Source: CBFGTV01 sp965652145
Lineage (GTDB): Bacteria > Bacillota > Clostridia > Peptostreptococcales > Natronincolaceae
Direction: 5' to 3'
Length of the DNA: 20,300 nucleotides
NCBI GenBank assembly: GCA_965652145.1
Contig: CBFGTV010000063.1
Location: forward strand, 1 to 20,300
Shown: piece by piece, positions 8,857 through 15,599 of the stretch
How positions within the stretch are numbered: the stretch's first letter is position 1
How the letters are laid out: every line of letters starts with the position of its first letter
Notes under the pieces: model-generated
The model's database searches: none
What the model saw: the letters and a program-made list of their open reading frames with translations, nothing else
What the model was told of the DNA's origin: nothing
Position numbers and translations under genes: made by a program

Positions 8857-10370
8857 AGCAGCATCGTCATGAGGTTATTATTGTGGGTCTGGGCCTTGGG
8901 GCCCTGGCCACGGCTGCCAGGCTTTACGAGCTGGGAAAACGAAATATAGGAATTTATGCTTCAGCCTATGGCGGTACTCCCTATATTGCAGCCATTAATT
9001 TTGTACTAGAAAATAACCCCTATGGTGATACACCAGAGCAGTATATAAACGATATGCTAAGGGCTGGCTATGAAATTAATGACCGGGAACTGGTATCTTC
9101 AATGTGCCATGCCACCAGGGCCGGCTACGAGCTGTTGAAAAGATGGGATGTTGAGTTTTCAACCCTAGAGGATGGAAGCCCCAGATTGAGACATGCATCG
9201 GGCTCAACCTATCCCCGTTCTCTATGTAATACCGATACACTAATCGGAAACGAAATACTTCAAAAGCTGAAGGATGGTTTAACAGAAAAGGGGATTCATA
9301 TCTATTTAGGCAGTGAATGTGTAAAGCTCCTGTCTGAGAATAATCAGGTCTATGGGATTACCGTAAAGGACAAAGAAGGTGTCTATAATGCCTATGGCTC
9401 TACCGTAGTGGCCGCCTGGGGTGGCGTAGGAAATTTATTTGGTATTTCCACCTATCCAAAGGATATCAAGGGAAATACCATAGCCATTGCCAGGGAGGCC
9501 GGTGCAGCCCTGGTGGATATGGAATTTCTAGAATATGAGCCAATGGTGGTGCTTAGCCCCCCTGGCGCCCTGGGAGAACCCTGCCCCACGGCCATGCTGG
9601 GGGAAGGTGCCCATCTGTTAAATACCCAGATGGAACGGTTTATGCTTAAGGTCAGGCCCCAGGGAGAGGCGGGGGCCCCTAAAACCCTCATTAATCATGA
9701 AATATGGAAGCAGGTAAAGGCCGGAAAGGGAACCAAAAACCAAGGGGTTTATGCCGATTTAAGGCATATCCCAATTGAGACCCTAAAGGCCTACCCCTGG
9801 TTTTATAATAGACTGGTTGAGGCAGGCATTGATCCTGCAACAGAGCTGCTTGAGGTGGGCCCCATGGCCCATAGCTATTCAGGGGGCATTAAGGTTAACT
9901 CAGACTACGAATCAACAGTTAAGGGCCTTTATGCCGTCGGAGAAGCGGCAGGATCAATCCATGGTGCCTGCCGGCTGGCAGGGAATGCGGCCGCTCAGGC
10001 CACTCTTTCAGGTCTGTTGTGCGCCGAGGCCATTGCTAAAAAGCAAATCGCTATACCAGATGAGGAATTTCCTGTAGATTATCTGGAAGATCAGGGGGTA
10101 TATCAACAAATTGTACCCCAGGTTAAGCAGCTTGCCCTCAATGTACTGGGAATTTACAGAAACGGCCATGATTTAGCGACGGCCCAGGAAAAATTAGAAG
10201 AAATTTTAAGCAGGCCTGAAATTAAAAAAGATACAGAGACCTATCAAATTACCCAGTCTGTTCTGATTATGGTTCGGGCTGCCCTGGAAAGAAAGGAAAG
10301 CCGAGGCACCCATATGCGTACAGATTATCCTGAAACAGATCAAACCTATCAAAAAAGTATCATCATATAA
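8853..10370 (+). CDS. FAD-dependent dehydrogenase/reductase, SdhA/FrdA/NadB-fold flavoprotein
   Basis: This is a flavoprotein of the succinate dehydrogenase/fumarate reductase/L-aspartate oxidase superfamily, 505 residues. The dinucleotide-binding loop GLGLGALAT is at 12-20. The second FAD-binding block, GGIKVNSDYESTVKGLYAVG, begins at 344 and continues into HGACRLAGNA (370-379). The C-terminal helical tail carries ESRGTHMRTDYP (482-493), a hallmark of the SdhA/FrdA branch. There is no FMN-binding domain, heme domain, iron-sulfur partner or membrane anchor gene nearby, so its electron acceptor is unknown. It starts inside the permease stop (ATGA overlap). Tricarballylate dehydrogenase (TcuA) is a possible functional analogue. 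It may desaturate or oxidise a carboxylic acid, or reduce an enoate. Superfamily confidence is high; the reaction is not known. Confidence 0.85.
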   Translation: MKQHRHEVIIVGLGLGALATAARLYELGKRNIGIYASAYGGTPYIAAINFVLENNPYGDTPEQYINDMLRAGYEINDRELVSSMCHATRAGYELLKRWDVEFSTLEDGSPRLRHASGSTYPRSLCNTDTLIGNEILQKLKDGLTEKGIHIYLGSECVKLLSENNQVYGITVKDKEGVYNAYGSTVVAAWGGVGNLFGISTYPKDIKGNTIAIAREAGAALVDMEFLEYEPMVVLSPPGALGEPCPTAMLGEGAHLLNTQMERFMLKVRPQGEAGAPKTLINHEIWKQVKAGKGTKNQGVYADLRHIPIETLKAYPWFYNRLVEAGIDPATELLEVGPMAHSYSGGIKVNSDYESTVKGLYAVGEAAGSIHGACRLAGNAAAQATLSGLLCAEAIAKKQIAIPDEEFPVDYLEDQGVYQQIVPQVKQLALNVLGIYRNGHDLATAQEKLEEILSRPEIKKDTETYQITQSVLIMVRAALERKESRGTHMRTDYPETDQTYQKSIII

Positions 10371-10382
10371 GGAGTGTTGTCT

Positions 10383-11279
10383 GTGAAAATAGAAGGAATT
10401 ATACCTGCCGTTGTAACCCCAATGTTTGAGGATGGAAGCATCAATGAGCAGGAGCTTAGAAATCAGATTAATCGGCAAATCCGTGCCGGAGCCAGCGGTA
10501 TCTTCTGCCTGGGTACCAATGGAGAGGCCTATATTCTGAATAAGGATGAAAAGCTGAGGGTTTTAGAGATCTTTGTTGAAGAAGCAGGGGGAAGGGTGCC
10601 CATTTATGGGGGCACCGGCTGTGTTGGAACGAAGGACACCATTGAGCTTTCCAAGGAGGCCGAAAAAATAGGGGTAGATGCCCTTTCCATTATTTCACCC
10701 TACTTTGCAGCCATTTCCCAGGAAGAAATTTTTGAACATTACAGCGCCGTTGCCCAGTCAACAGATTTGCCCATTATACTATATAATATTCCTGCCCGAA
10801 CGGGGAATCAGATCGAGTATAAAACAGTTGAAAAACTGGTGAAAAAGCATACCAATATTGTGGGAATAAAGGATTCCAGCGGGAGCTTTGATAACATACT
10901 TCGTTATATTGAGACAACAGATGCCAGTACCTTTTCAGTATTGTCGGGTAACGATTCGTTAATTCTATGGACCCTGATGGCGGGGGGCAAGGGGGGCGTT
11001 ACGGCTGTAGCCAATGTTTTACCCGAAATTATGGTCAGCATTTATCAGCGTTGGAAAAATGGCGATATAGAAAAGGCCAGGGCTGCCCAGGATTGCATCA
11101 GACCCATCAGAGACTGCTTTCAATACGGGAACCCCAATTCCATTATTAAGGCTGCTACCAATTTAATCGGTCAGCCTGTGGGCCCCTGTCGAAGGCCCTT
11201 TGGAATCATTTCACCCCAGGCCAGGGAGGCCATTATCAAGACCATAGATACCCATTACCAGGCCTACAAAAAATCCTAA
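10383..11279 (+). CDS. DapA/N-acetylneuraminate lyase family aldolase or hydro-lyase
   Basis: This is a cytoplasmic class I (Schiff-base) enzyme of the DHDPS/NAL family. Numbered from the chosen start, GTNGE (44-48) lines the pyruvate carboxylate site, Tyr134 in YNIPARTG is the conserved tyrosine, and Lys163 in GIKDSSG is the Schiff-base lysine. The length of 298 residues is normal. The GTG at 10383 is preferred to GTG 10374 or TTG 10377, because GGAG (10371-10374) lies 8 bases ahead of it. It ends the sigma-54 operon, 12 bp after the flavoprotein gene. True dihydrodipicolinate synthase is possible, but a gene for lysine synthesis would be odd in this operon. A pyruvate-releasing aldolase or a 2-oxo acid dehydratase acting on the imported compound is more likely. 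Confidence 0.85.
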   Translation: MKIEGIIPAVVTPMFEDGSINEQELRNQINRQIRAGASGIFCLGTNGEAYILNKDEKLRVLEIFVEEAGGRVPIYGGTGCVGTKDTIELSKEAEKIGVDALSIISPYFAAISQEEIFEHYSAVAQSTDLPIILYNIPARTGNQIEYKTVEKLVKKHTNIVGIKDSSGSFDNILRYIETTDASTFSVLSGNDSLILWTLMAGGKGGVTAVANVLPEIMVSIYQRWKNGDIEKARAAQDCIRPIRDCFQYGNPNSIIKAATNLIGQPVGPCRRPFGIISPQAREAIIKTIDTHYQAYKKS

Positions 11280-11290
11280 TATCATGATTT

Positions 11291-11335
11291 AAACCCTGTA
11301 AAAGGAGGCATGTACTCCTAATTGCAGGGTTTTTT
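11291..11335 (+). terminator. Rho-independent terminator of the sigma-54 operon
   Basis: The arm 11291-11301 (AAACCCTGTAA) pairs with 11322-11332 using one G-T pair. A nested inner stem AGGAG/CTCCT (11303-11307 with 11315-11319) extends the hairpin. The T-run continues to 11335. It lies 12 bp after the last operon gene and cleanly separates the operon from the ABC transporter cluster. Confidence 0.9.
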
Positions 11336-11349
11336 AGTTTAATAGGCAG

Positions 11350-11377
11350 TTACATATGTCACCATTACATTTGTCAC
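11350..11377 (+). promoter_or_regulatory. Tandem 13-bp direct repeats upstream of the ABC operon
   Basis: TTACATATGTCAC (11350-11362) and TTACATTTGTCAC (11365-11377) match at 12 of 13 positions, with starts 15 bp apart. They lie 65-92 bp before the ATPase gene. A -10-like TATGAT occurs at 11401-11406 without a convincing -35, which suits an activator-dependent promoter. The LuxR-type response regulator encoded at the end of this operon is the obvious candidate to bind here, by inference only. Confidence 0.5.
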
Positions 11378-11441
11378 TATTCGGTATAGCCTTCCTTTGC
11401 TATGATAATATTAATAAAATAATAAGCTGGGAGGAATTCAA

Positions 11442-12386
11442 ATGGTAATAGCACATATGCAGGGGGTTGTTAAACGCTACGGTTCGTTTTTGGCCCTGGA
11501 CCATATTGATTTAGATATTGCCGGGGGAGAAATACTGGGTCTGCTGGGCCCCAATGGTGCAGGTAAAACGACCCTTATTCATGCCCTGGCAGGGGTGATT
11601 AAAATTGATTCGGGGGAAATTGAGGTCTTCGGGAAACCACAAAAAGAGCATATAATAGAGATTAAAAGACAGCTGGGCCTGGTTACCCAGGAAATTACTG
11701 TATTTGGAGATCTAACCGCAAGGGAAAATCTTGAATTTTTCGGCGGTATTTATGGACTGCGGGGTAATGTATTAAAAAATCGTGTGGATGAAGTGTTAGA
11801 ATTCGTAGGTCTGACTAAGTTTGCCAGAAAGCTCCCCGAAAAGTTCTCAGGGGGAATGCAGCGGCGTTTGAATATTGCCTGTGCTTTACTGCATAAGCCA
11901 AAATTTTTAATTATGGATGAGCCTACCGTGGGAATTGACCCCCAATCCAGAAATCACATACTTGAAACCGTCAAGGAATTAAAACAACAGGGTACCAGTA
12001 TTCTTTATACAACCCATTATATGGAGGAGGTTCAGGCCATTGCATCCCGGGTGGTAATTATGGATCAAGGTCATATCATTGCCCAGGGAACCATTGATGA
12101 ATTGGTGGAAAGGATTCAACATGAGGAAAAAATTCAGCTTGAGGTAATGGAGCCTACAGAAATGCTCCTGAAAAGGCTCGAAAAAATCGAAGGGGTTAAA
12201 CAGGTTATTCTGAAGGGTAGAACAATTACCATCATCTCCCGGGCAGGCTCGGGGAATTTAGATCAAGCCTTAAACATTGCAAGGGAAGCCGGGGGAGTTA
12301 AATCAATCAATGCAGATAAGCCCACCCTGGAGGATGTATTTTTGACCTTGACGGGCAAGCGCCTGAGGGATGGAGAGGGGGAATAG
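11442..12386 (+). CDS. ABC transporter ATP-binding protein (ABC-2 exporter, DrrA/LnrL-like)
   Basis: This is the ATPase that powers an ABC-2 exporter. Walker A GPNGAGKT (36-43), the Q-loop Gln83, the signature FSGGMQ (135-140), Walker B FLIMDE (155-160) and the H-loop His192 are all intact. A C-terminal extension of roughly 90 residues, after about residue 220, is usual for the DrrA/CcmA-like group. GGGAGG precedes the ATG by a normal distance. Two small permease genes follow at once (2-bp gap, then a 4-bp overlap), and a two-component system comes after them. Antibiotic or lipid-active compound export, as for Bacillus LnrLMN (linearmycin) or the YvfRS system, is the best analogy. The substrate is not determinable. 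Confidence 0.92.
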   Translation: MVIAHMQGVVKRYGSFLALDHIDLDIAGGEILGLLGPNGAGKTTLIHALAGVIKIDSGEIEVFGKPQKEHIIEIKRQLGLVTQEITVFGDLTARENLEFFGGIYGLRGNVLKNRVDEVLEFVGLTKFARKLPEKFSGGMQRRLNIACALLHKPKFLIMDEPTVGIDPQSRNHILETVKELKQQGTSILYTTHYMEEVQAIASRVVIMDQGHIIAQGTIDELVERIQHEEKIQLEVMEPTEMLLKRLEKIEGVKQVILKGRTITIISRAGSGNLDQALNIAREAGGVKSINADKPTLEDVFLTLTGKRLRDGEGE

Positions 12387-12388
12387 AA

Positions 12389-13123
12389 ATGCTTTTAAAG
12401 TCTAGCTATTTCACGCTACGAAGGATGCTTCGGGGGTATTTGGCATTAATCATACTATTAGGCATACCCTTGCTAATTATTACGATACTTGCTATGATTT
12501 CAGGCAATGGTTTCAATGAGAGGCTGGGAATTCCGGTAATCGACGGAATTTCCATTACTATAATCGTTTCCTTTCAGTTATTTGGCGGTTTTTATACAAT
12601 GGAATATATCAAGGAAGATCTGTTTAGTGCTAAAAAATGGCGCATTTATTCTCTGCCCTATCCTGTCCATCTTCATGCCTTTTCCATTCTGATAACCTGT
12701 ACGCTGTTCAGTGCCCTGCAAGGGCTGGTCATGGTGATTTATACTCAATTGGTTTATGGCGTGAATTGGGGAAGCATAGGCCTCGTTTTATTTGTACTGG
12801 TGAGTCTTTCCTTGCTTACCCAGCTTGTTTTTCTGATGCTGGCAATGGGGGTTAAAAACTTTAAGCATGCAGAACGTCTGGGCGAGGTCTATGGCCTGGG
12901 TTCAATGGCCCTGGCAGGCGTTTGGTTTCGCCTTCCCGACAATGCCCTCTTTAATTTCCTTACAACCTATGGAAATCCTGTTTCTTTGGGGGAAAATGCG
13001 ATTCTTAGCTTTGTTACCCAAAAAAATATAGACAGGGGGGTATTAAGCCTGGGAATTTTATTGGCAGCATCGGCGGTAATGGCATTACTGGCAACGGTTT
13101 TGGGAAGGAGGAAGCTGGTATGA
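12389..13123 (+). CDS. ABC-2 type permease, first subunit
   Basis: This is an integral membrane protein of 244 residues with about six hydrophobic segments (near 15-38, 55-72, 93-112, 127-152, 168-184 and 217-238). It has no large extracytoplasmic domain, consistent with a minimal ABC-2 half-permease. It starts 2 bp after the ATPase stop codon and ends in an ATGA overlap with the next permease gene, so ATPase and two permeases should be made in balanced amounts. Family assignment rests on topology and gene order, as ABC-2 permeases diverge strongly in sequence. It is shorter than the roughly 380-residue permeases of the linearmycin system, so it is an analogue rather than a clear orthologue. 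Confidence 0.8.
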   Translation: MLLKSSYFTLRRMLRGYLALIILLGIPLLIITILAMISGNGFNERLGIPVIDGISITIIVSFQLFGGFYTMEYIKEDLFSAKKWRIYSLPYPVHLHAFSILITCTLFSALQGLVMVIYTQLVYGVNWGSIGLVLFVLVSLSLLTQLVFLMLAMGVKNFKHAERLGEVYGLGSMALAGVWFRLPDNALFNFLTTYGNPVSLGENAILSFVTQKNIDRGVLSLGILLAASAVMALLATVLGRRKLV

Positions 13124-13806
13124 CGATATTTTACTTTGTATTTAAAAGGTTTTTTCGGAAATTATCTAATGTGGCTATGATATTGATATTACCCATTGCA
13201 GCAGTTTTTCTGCCAGTGGGGGATTTCTATCCCCTTCCCATGGGCTTTCAATACTACGGGTTGCTGCTTTTCTTCATTGCAGCCCGATTGGCCGGTATCA
13301 TTCTAGAAGACCGCAGTAACCGAACCCTGCTGAGAATCGGTGTAGCGCCCATCACCCATTTTCAATATTTAAGTCAAAATCTGCTGGCCTATTCTATGCT
13401 TTTAATTTTACTCAATGGGGTGGTAGTAATATTGGGAAAGCTATATCATGGTGAAACCCTAATGGCTCCCCTCTGGCTGTTCATTATCTATTCCTTTTTC
13501 TCATTAACCGCCATTGGATTCTGTTTGGCCTGGTATACACTGTGTCGCAATAAAGAAGCAGCCTTTACCCTTCTGTCAAGTATAATTATACTAATGGGAA
13601 TGATCGGTGGTGTTATGTGGCCCGTTGAAATTATGCCGGCAGTTCTTCAACGGGTGGCAATGTTTCTGCCCACCTATTGGCTGGCAGAGGGCGTATTGCT
13701 GGCAATTATGGGCAAACCTGCTAGAGAACTGCTCCTACCCCTGGGTATGATGCTTCTGTTTAGTTTGTCTTTTCTAATATTGGGTAGTAAAAGAAGGATT
13801 GTGTAA
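13120..13806 (+). CDS. ABC-2 type permease, second subunit
   Basis: This is the second membrane subunit of the exporter, 228 residues and about six hydrophobic segments. The region near 60-80 reads IILEDRSNRTLLRIGVAP, which is the typical ABC-2 cytoplasmic coupling loop (an E-x-x-x-x-T-L pattern). The ATG overlaps the stop codon of the preceding permease gene (ATGA), which signals translational coupling. Together with its neighbour it probably forms a heterodimeric channel served by the upstream ATPase. The cargo and the direction of transport are inferred from the family (export). Confidence 0.82.
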   Translation: MTIFYFVFKRFFRKLSNVAMILILPIAAVFLPVGDFYPLPMGFQYYGLLLFFIAARLAGIILEDRSNRTLLRIGVAPITHFQYLSQNLLAYSMLLILLNGVVVILGKLYHGETLMAPLWLFIIYSFFSLTAIGFCLAWYTLCRNKEAAFTLLSSIIILMGMIGGVMWPVEIMPAVLQRVAMFLPTYWLAEGVLLAIMGKPARELLLPLGMMLLFSLSFLILGSKRRIV

Positions 13807-13844
13807 AATGATCGTTATTGACGAGTATTAGAGGGTGGTAGAGC

Positions 13845-14930
13845 ATGGAAAAGGAATGGGAAAAATTAACGCCAGAAGGAAGTATTATGATCTATAGGAT
13901 TTTGGGATTACTCCTGCTGAGTCTGCTATGGGTAAGAAGCAGCAGTCAGTTGGGGGTAGTCCTTCTGCTGTTTTTGGCTTTATTAGCTTTGGCCAGGTGG
14001 CGCTTTAACCTGCCTGGGTGGACTGTACTCCTAGATCAGGCCGCTTGCATCAGTATGGCTTTTCTCTGGCCCCAGGCAGCATACGGACTGGCCATTCCTC
14101 TGTTTGAGGCAATGATTCTTGCTAAACCATGGTTTGGCTTGCCCATTGTAGCCTATATCATTTTTTACCCTCATTTTTCAGTAGCCCTTGCTGTTATTTT
14201 ATTGCAGTCAGCCATGACGGGTACCATAATACATAGCTGGCAATGGGGTGCCAGGGCCTATCGGCAGGAGGCAGACCGGGAGCGGCGGCAGCGGTATGAA
14301 TTGGAAAAGCTCAAGGGCGAATTACTGCTGGCAAATATTCAAACGGCCCGAATGGCAGAGCTATCTGAGCGAAATCGAATTGCCCAGGAACTGCATGACG
14401 ACGTGGGGCACGAGCTTACAGCCTCTGTTTTAGCACTACAGGCCTTTGAGCAGCTATGGCAGGAGAATGATCCCAAGGCAAGGGAAATGCTCCTTCAAGC
14501 CCGGCAACGGCTTTTAGGCAGTGCCCAAGCCTTACGGGAGCGGGTTTATGCCATTAAACCCATTCAGCCCCCTGGAATTGATGAGTTTCAAAGCATTTGC
14601 AGGGAATTTACTGCTTGTCCCCTTCATTTACAGGTAGAGGGGGATACCGCCAGGATACCGGTCTATCTATGGAGTATTTTAAAGCCCTGCCTTAAGGAAG
14701 GCCTGACCAATGTCATTCGTCATTCCAATGCTACAAGGGTTACAGTGCTGTTAGATGTCACTCCCCATATTGTAAGACTTTCTATAGAGGATAATGGAAC
14801 CGGGGCGACAGTCTTAAGGCCAGGAATGGGTCTCAGGGGGCTAAGACAGCGGGCCAAAGCAGTGGGGGGCAGTGTTACCACCGATGGCAGCAGGGGATTC
14901 CGGTTGATTTGTGTCTTGCCAATGAACTAA
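13845..14930 (+). CDS. Sensor histidine kinase, DesK/NarL-type (HisKA_3)
   Basis: This is a membrane histidine kinase of 361 residues. Roughly the first 130 residues are hydrophobic, with five to six helices and no sizeable extracellular loop, so it probably senses a signal within or at the membrane. A short coiled stretch (about 140-175) leads to the HisKA_3 dimerisation domain with His184 in ELHDDVGHELT (182-192). The ATPase domain shows Asn289 in KEGLTNVIRH, the DNGTG box (317-321) and a GMGLRGL glycine loop (327-333). A second possible start is the ATG at 13887, 14 codons in, also with a fair ribosome binding site. It lies 38 bp after the permease gene and 47 bp before its response regulator. 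It likely detects the compound exported by the ABC system or the membrane damage that compound causes. Confidence 0.9.
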   Translation: MEKEWEKLTPEGSIMIYRILGLLLLSLLWVRSSSQLGVVLLLFLALLALARWRFNLPGWTVLLDQAACISMAFLWPQAAYGLAIPLFEAMILAKPWFGLPIVAYIIFYPHFSVALAVILLQSAMTGTIIHSWQWGARAYRQEADRERRQRYELEKLKGELLLANIQTARMAELSERNRIAQELHDDVGHELTASVLALQAFEQLWQENDPKAREMLLQARQRLLGSAQALRERVYAIKPIQPPGIDEFQSICREFTACPLHLQVEGDTARIPVYLWSILKPCLKEGLTNVIRHSNATRVTVLLDVTPHIVRLSIEDNGTGATVLRPGMGLRGLRQRAKAVGGSVTTDGSRGFRLICVLPMN

Positions 14931-14977
14931 ATAATTAATCTGACTTGAGAAGATAATATAATAAAGGAGGCAAAACC

Positions 14978-15598
14978 GTGAGAATTTTAATCGTTGACGA
15001 TGATCCCCTGGTTTGTCAAAGCCTTCAGGTGTTGCTTGACCGGGAAGGGGATATAGAGGTAATAGCCTTGGCCGAAAATGGAGCCCAGGCCATTAATATC
15101 TGTGAAACGGAAAAGGCTTTACCCGATGTGGTTTTAATGGATATTCAAATGCCCATAATGGATGGCATACAGGCCACAAGACAGATTAAGCAAAGGTGGC
15201 CCCAGGTCAGGGTAATGATGCTGACAACCTTTCAGGATGAACAAAATATTCGCCTGGCTCTGCTGGCGGGGGCCGAGGGCTATCTGATAAAATCTACTGA
15301 GGTTTCAAGCATGGCTCAACAGCTTCGGGCTATGGAATCAGGCAGCTCGGTACTTGACAATAATGTTTTAAAACAAATTATGGAGCCCCGTAGAAAGCCC
15401 CTTCGTCAGCTTACCCCCCGGGAACGAGACATAGCCGAGCTGGTGGCCCAGGGGTTTTCAAATCAGGAAATTGCCGAACAGCTTTACCTTAGCCAGGGGA
15501 CGGTACGGAATATGCTATCTATCATATTAGATAAGCTAGAGCTTCGAGATCGAACCCAGCTGGCAATCTACTATTGGAAAAGCCATACAGAGGATTAG
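14978..15598 (+). CDS. Response regulator, NarL/LuxR family
   Basis: This is a DNA-binding response regulator of 206 residues. The receiver domain has the acidic pair Asp7/Asp8, the phosphoacceptor Asp55 (LMDIQMP), the Thr83/Thr84 switch and Lys105. The C-terminal LuxR-type helix-turn-helix spans about 144-203, with LTPRERDIAELVAQG and IAEQLYLSQGTVRNML visible. Translation starts at GTG 14978, 7 bases after a full AAAGGAGG (14963-14970). It is the partner of the histidine kinase immediately upstream, and the direct repeats at 11350-11377 are its likely target. The gene ends only 1 bp from the stop codon of the convergent MocR gene, so there is no room for an intergenic terminator. Confidence 0.93.
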   Translation: MRILIVDDDPLVCQSLQVLLDREGDIEVIALAENGAQAINICETEKALPDVVLMDIQMPIMDGIQATRQIKQRWPQVRVMMLTTFQDEQNIRLALLAGAEGYLIKSTEVSSMAQQLRAMESGSSVLDNNVLKQIMEPRRKPLRQLTPRERDIAELVAQGFSNQEIAEQLYLSQGTVRNMLSIILDKLELRDRTQLAIYYWKSHTED

Positions 15599-15599
15599 G

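Noticed and set aside
9817..10077. 86-codon plus-strand frame inside the flavoprotein gene
   Set aside because: It lies wholly within a strongly supported gene in another frame, resembles no known family, and has no ribosome binding site.
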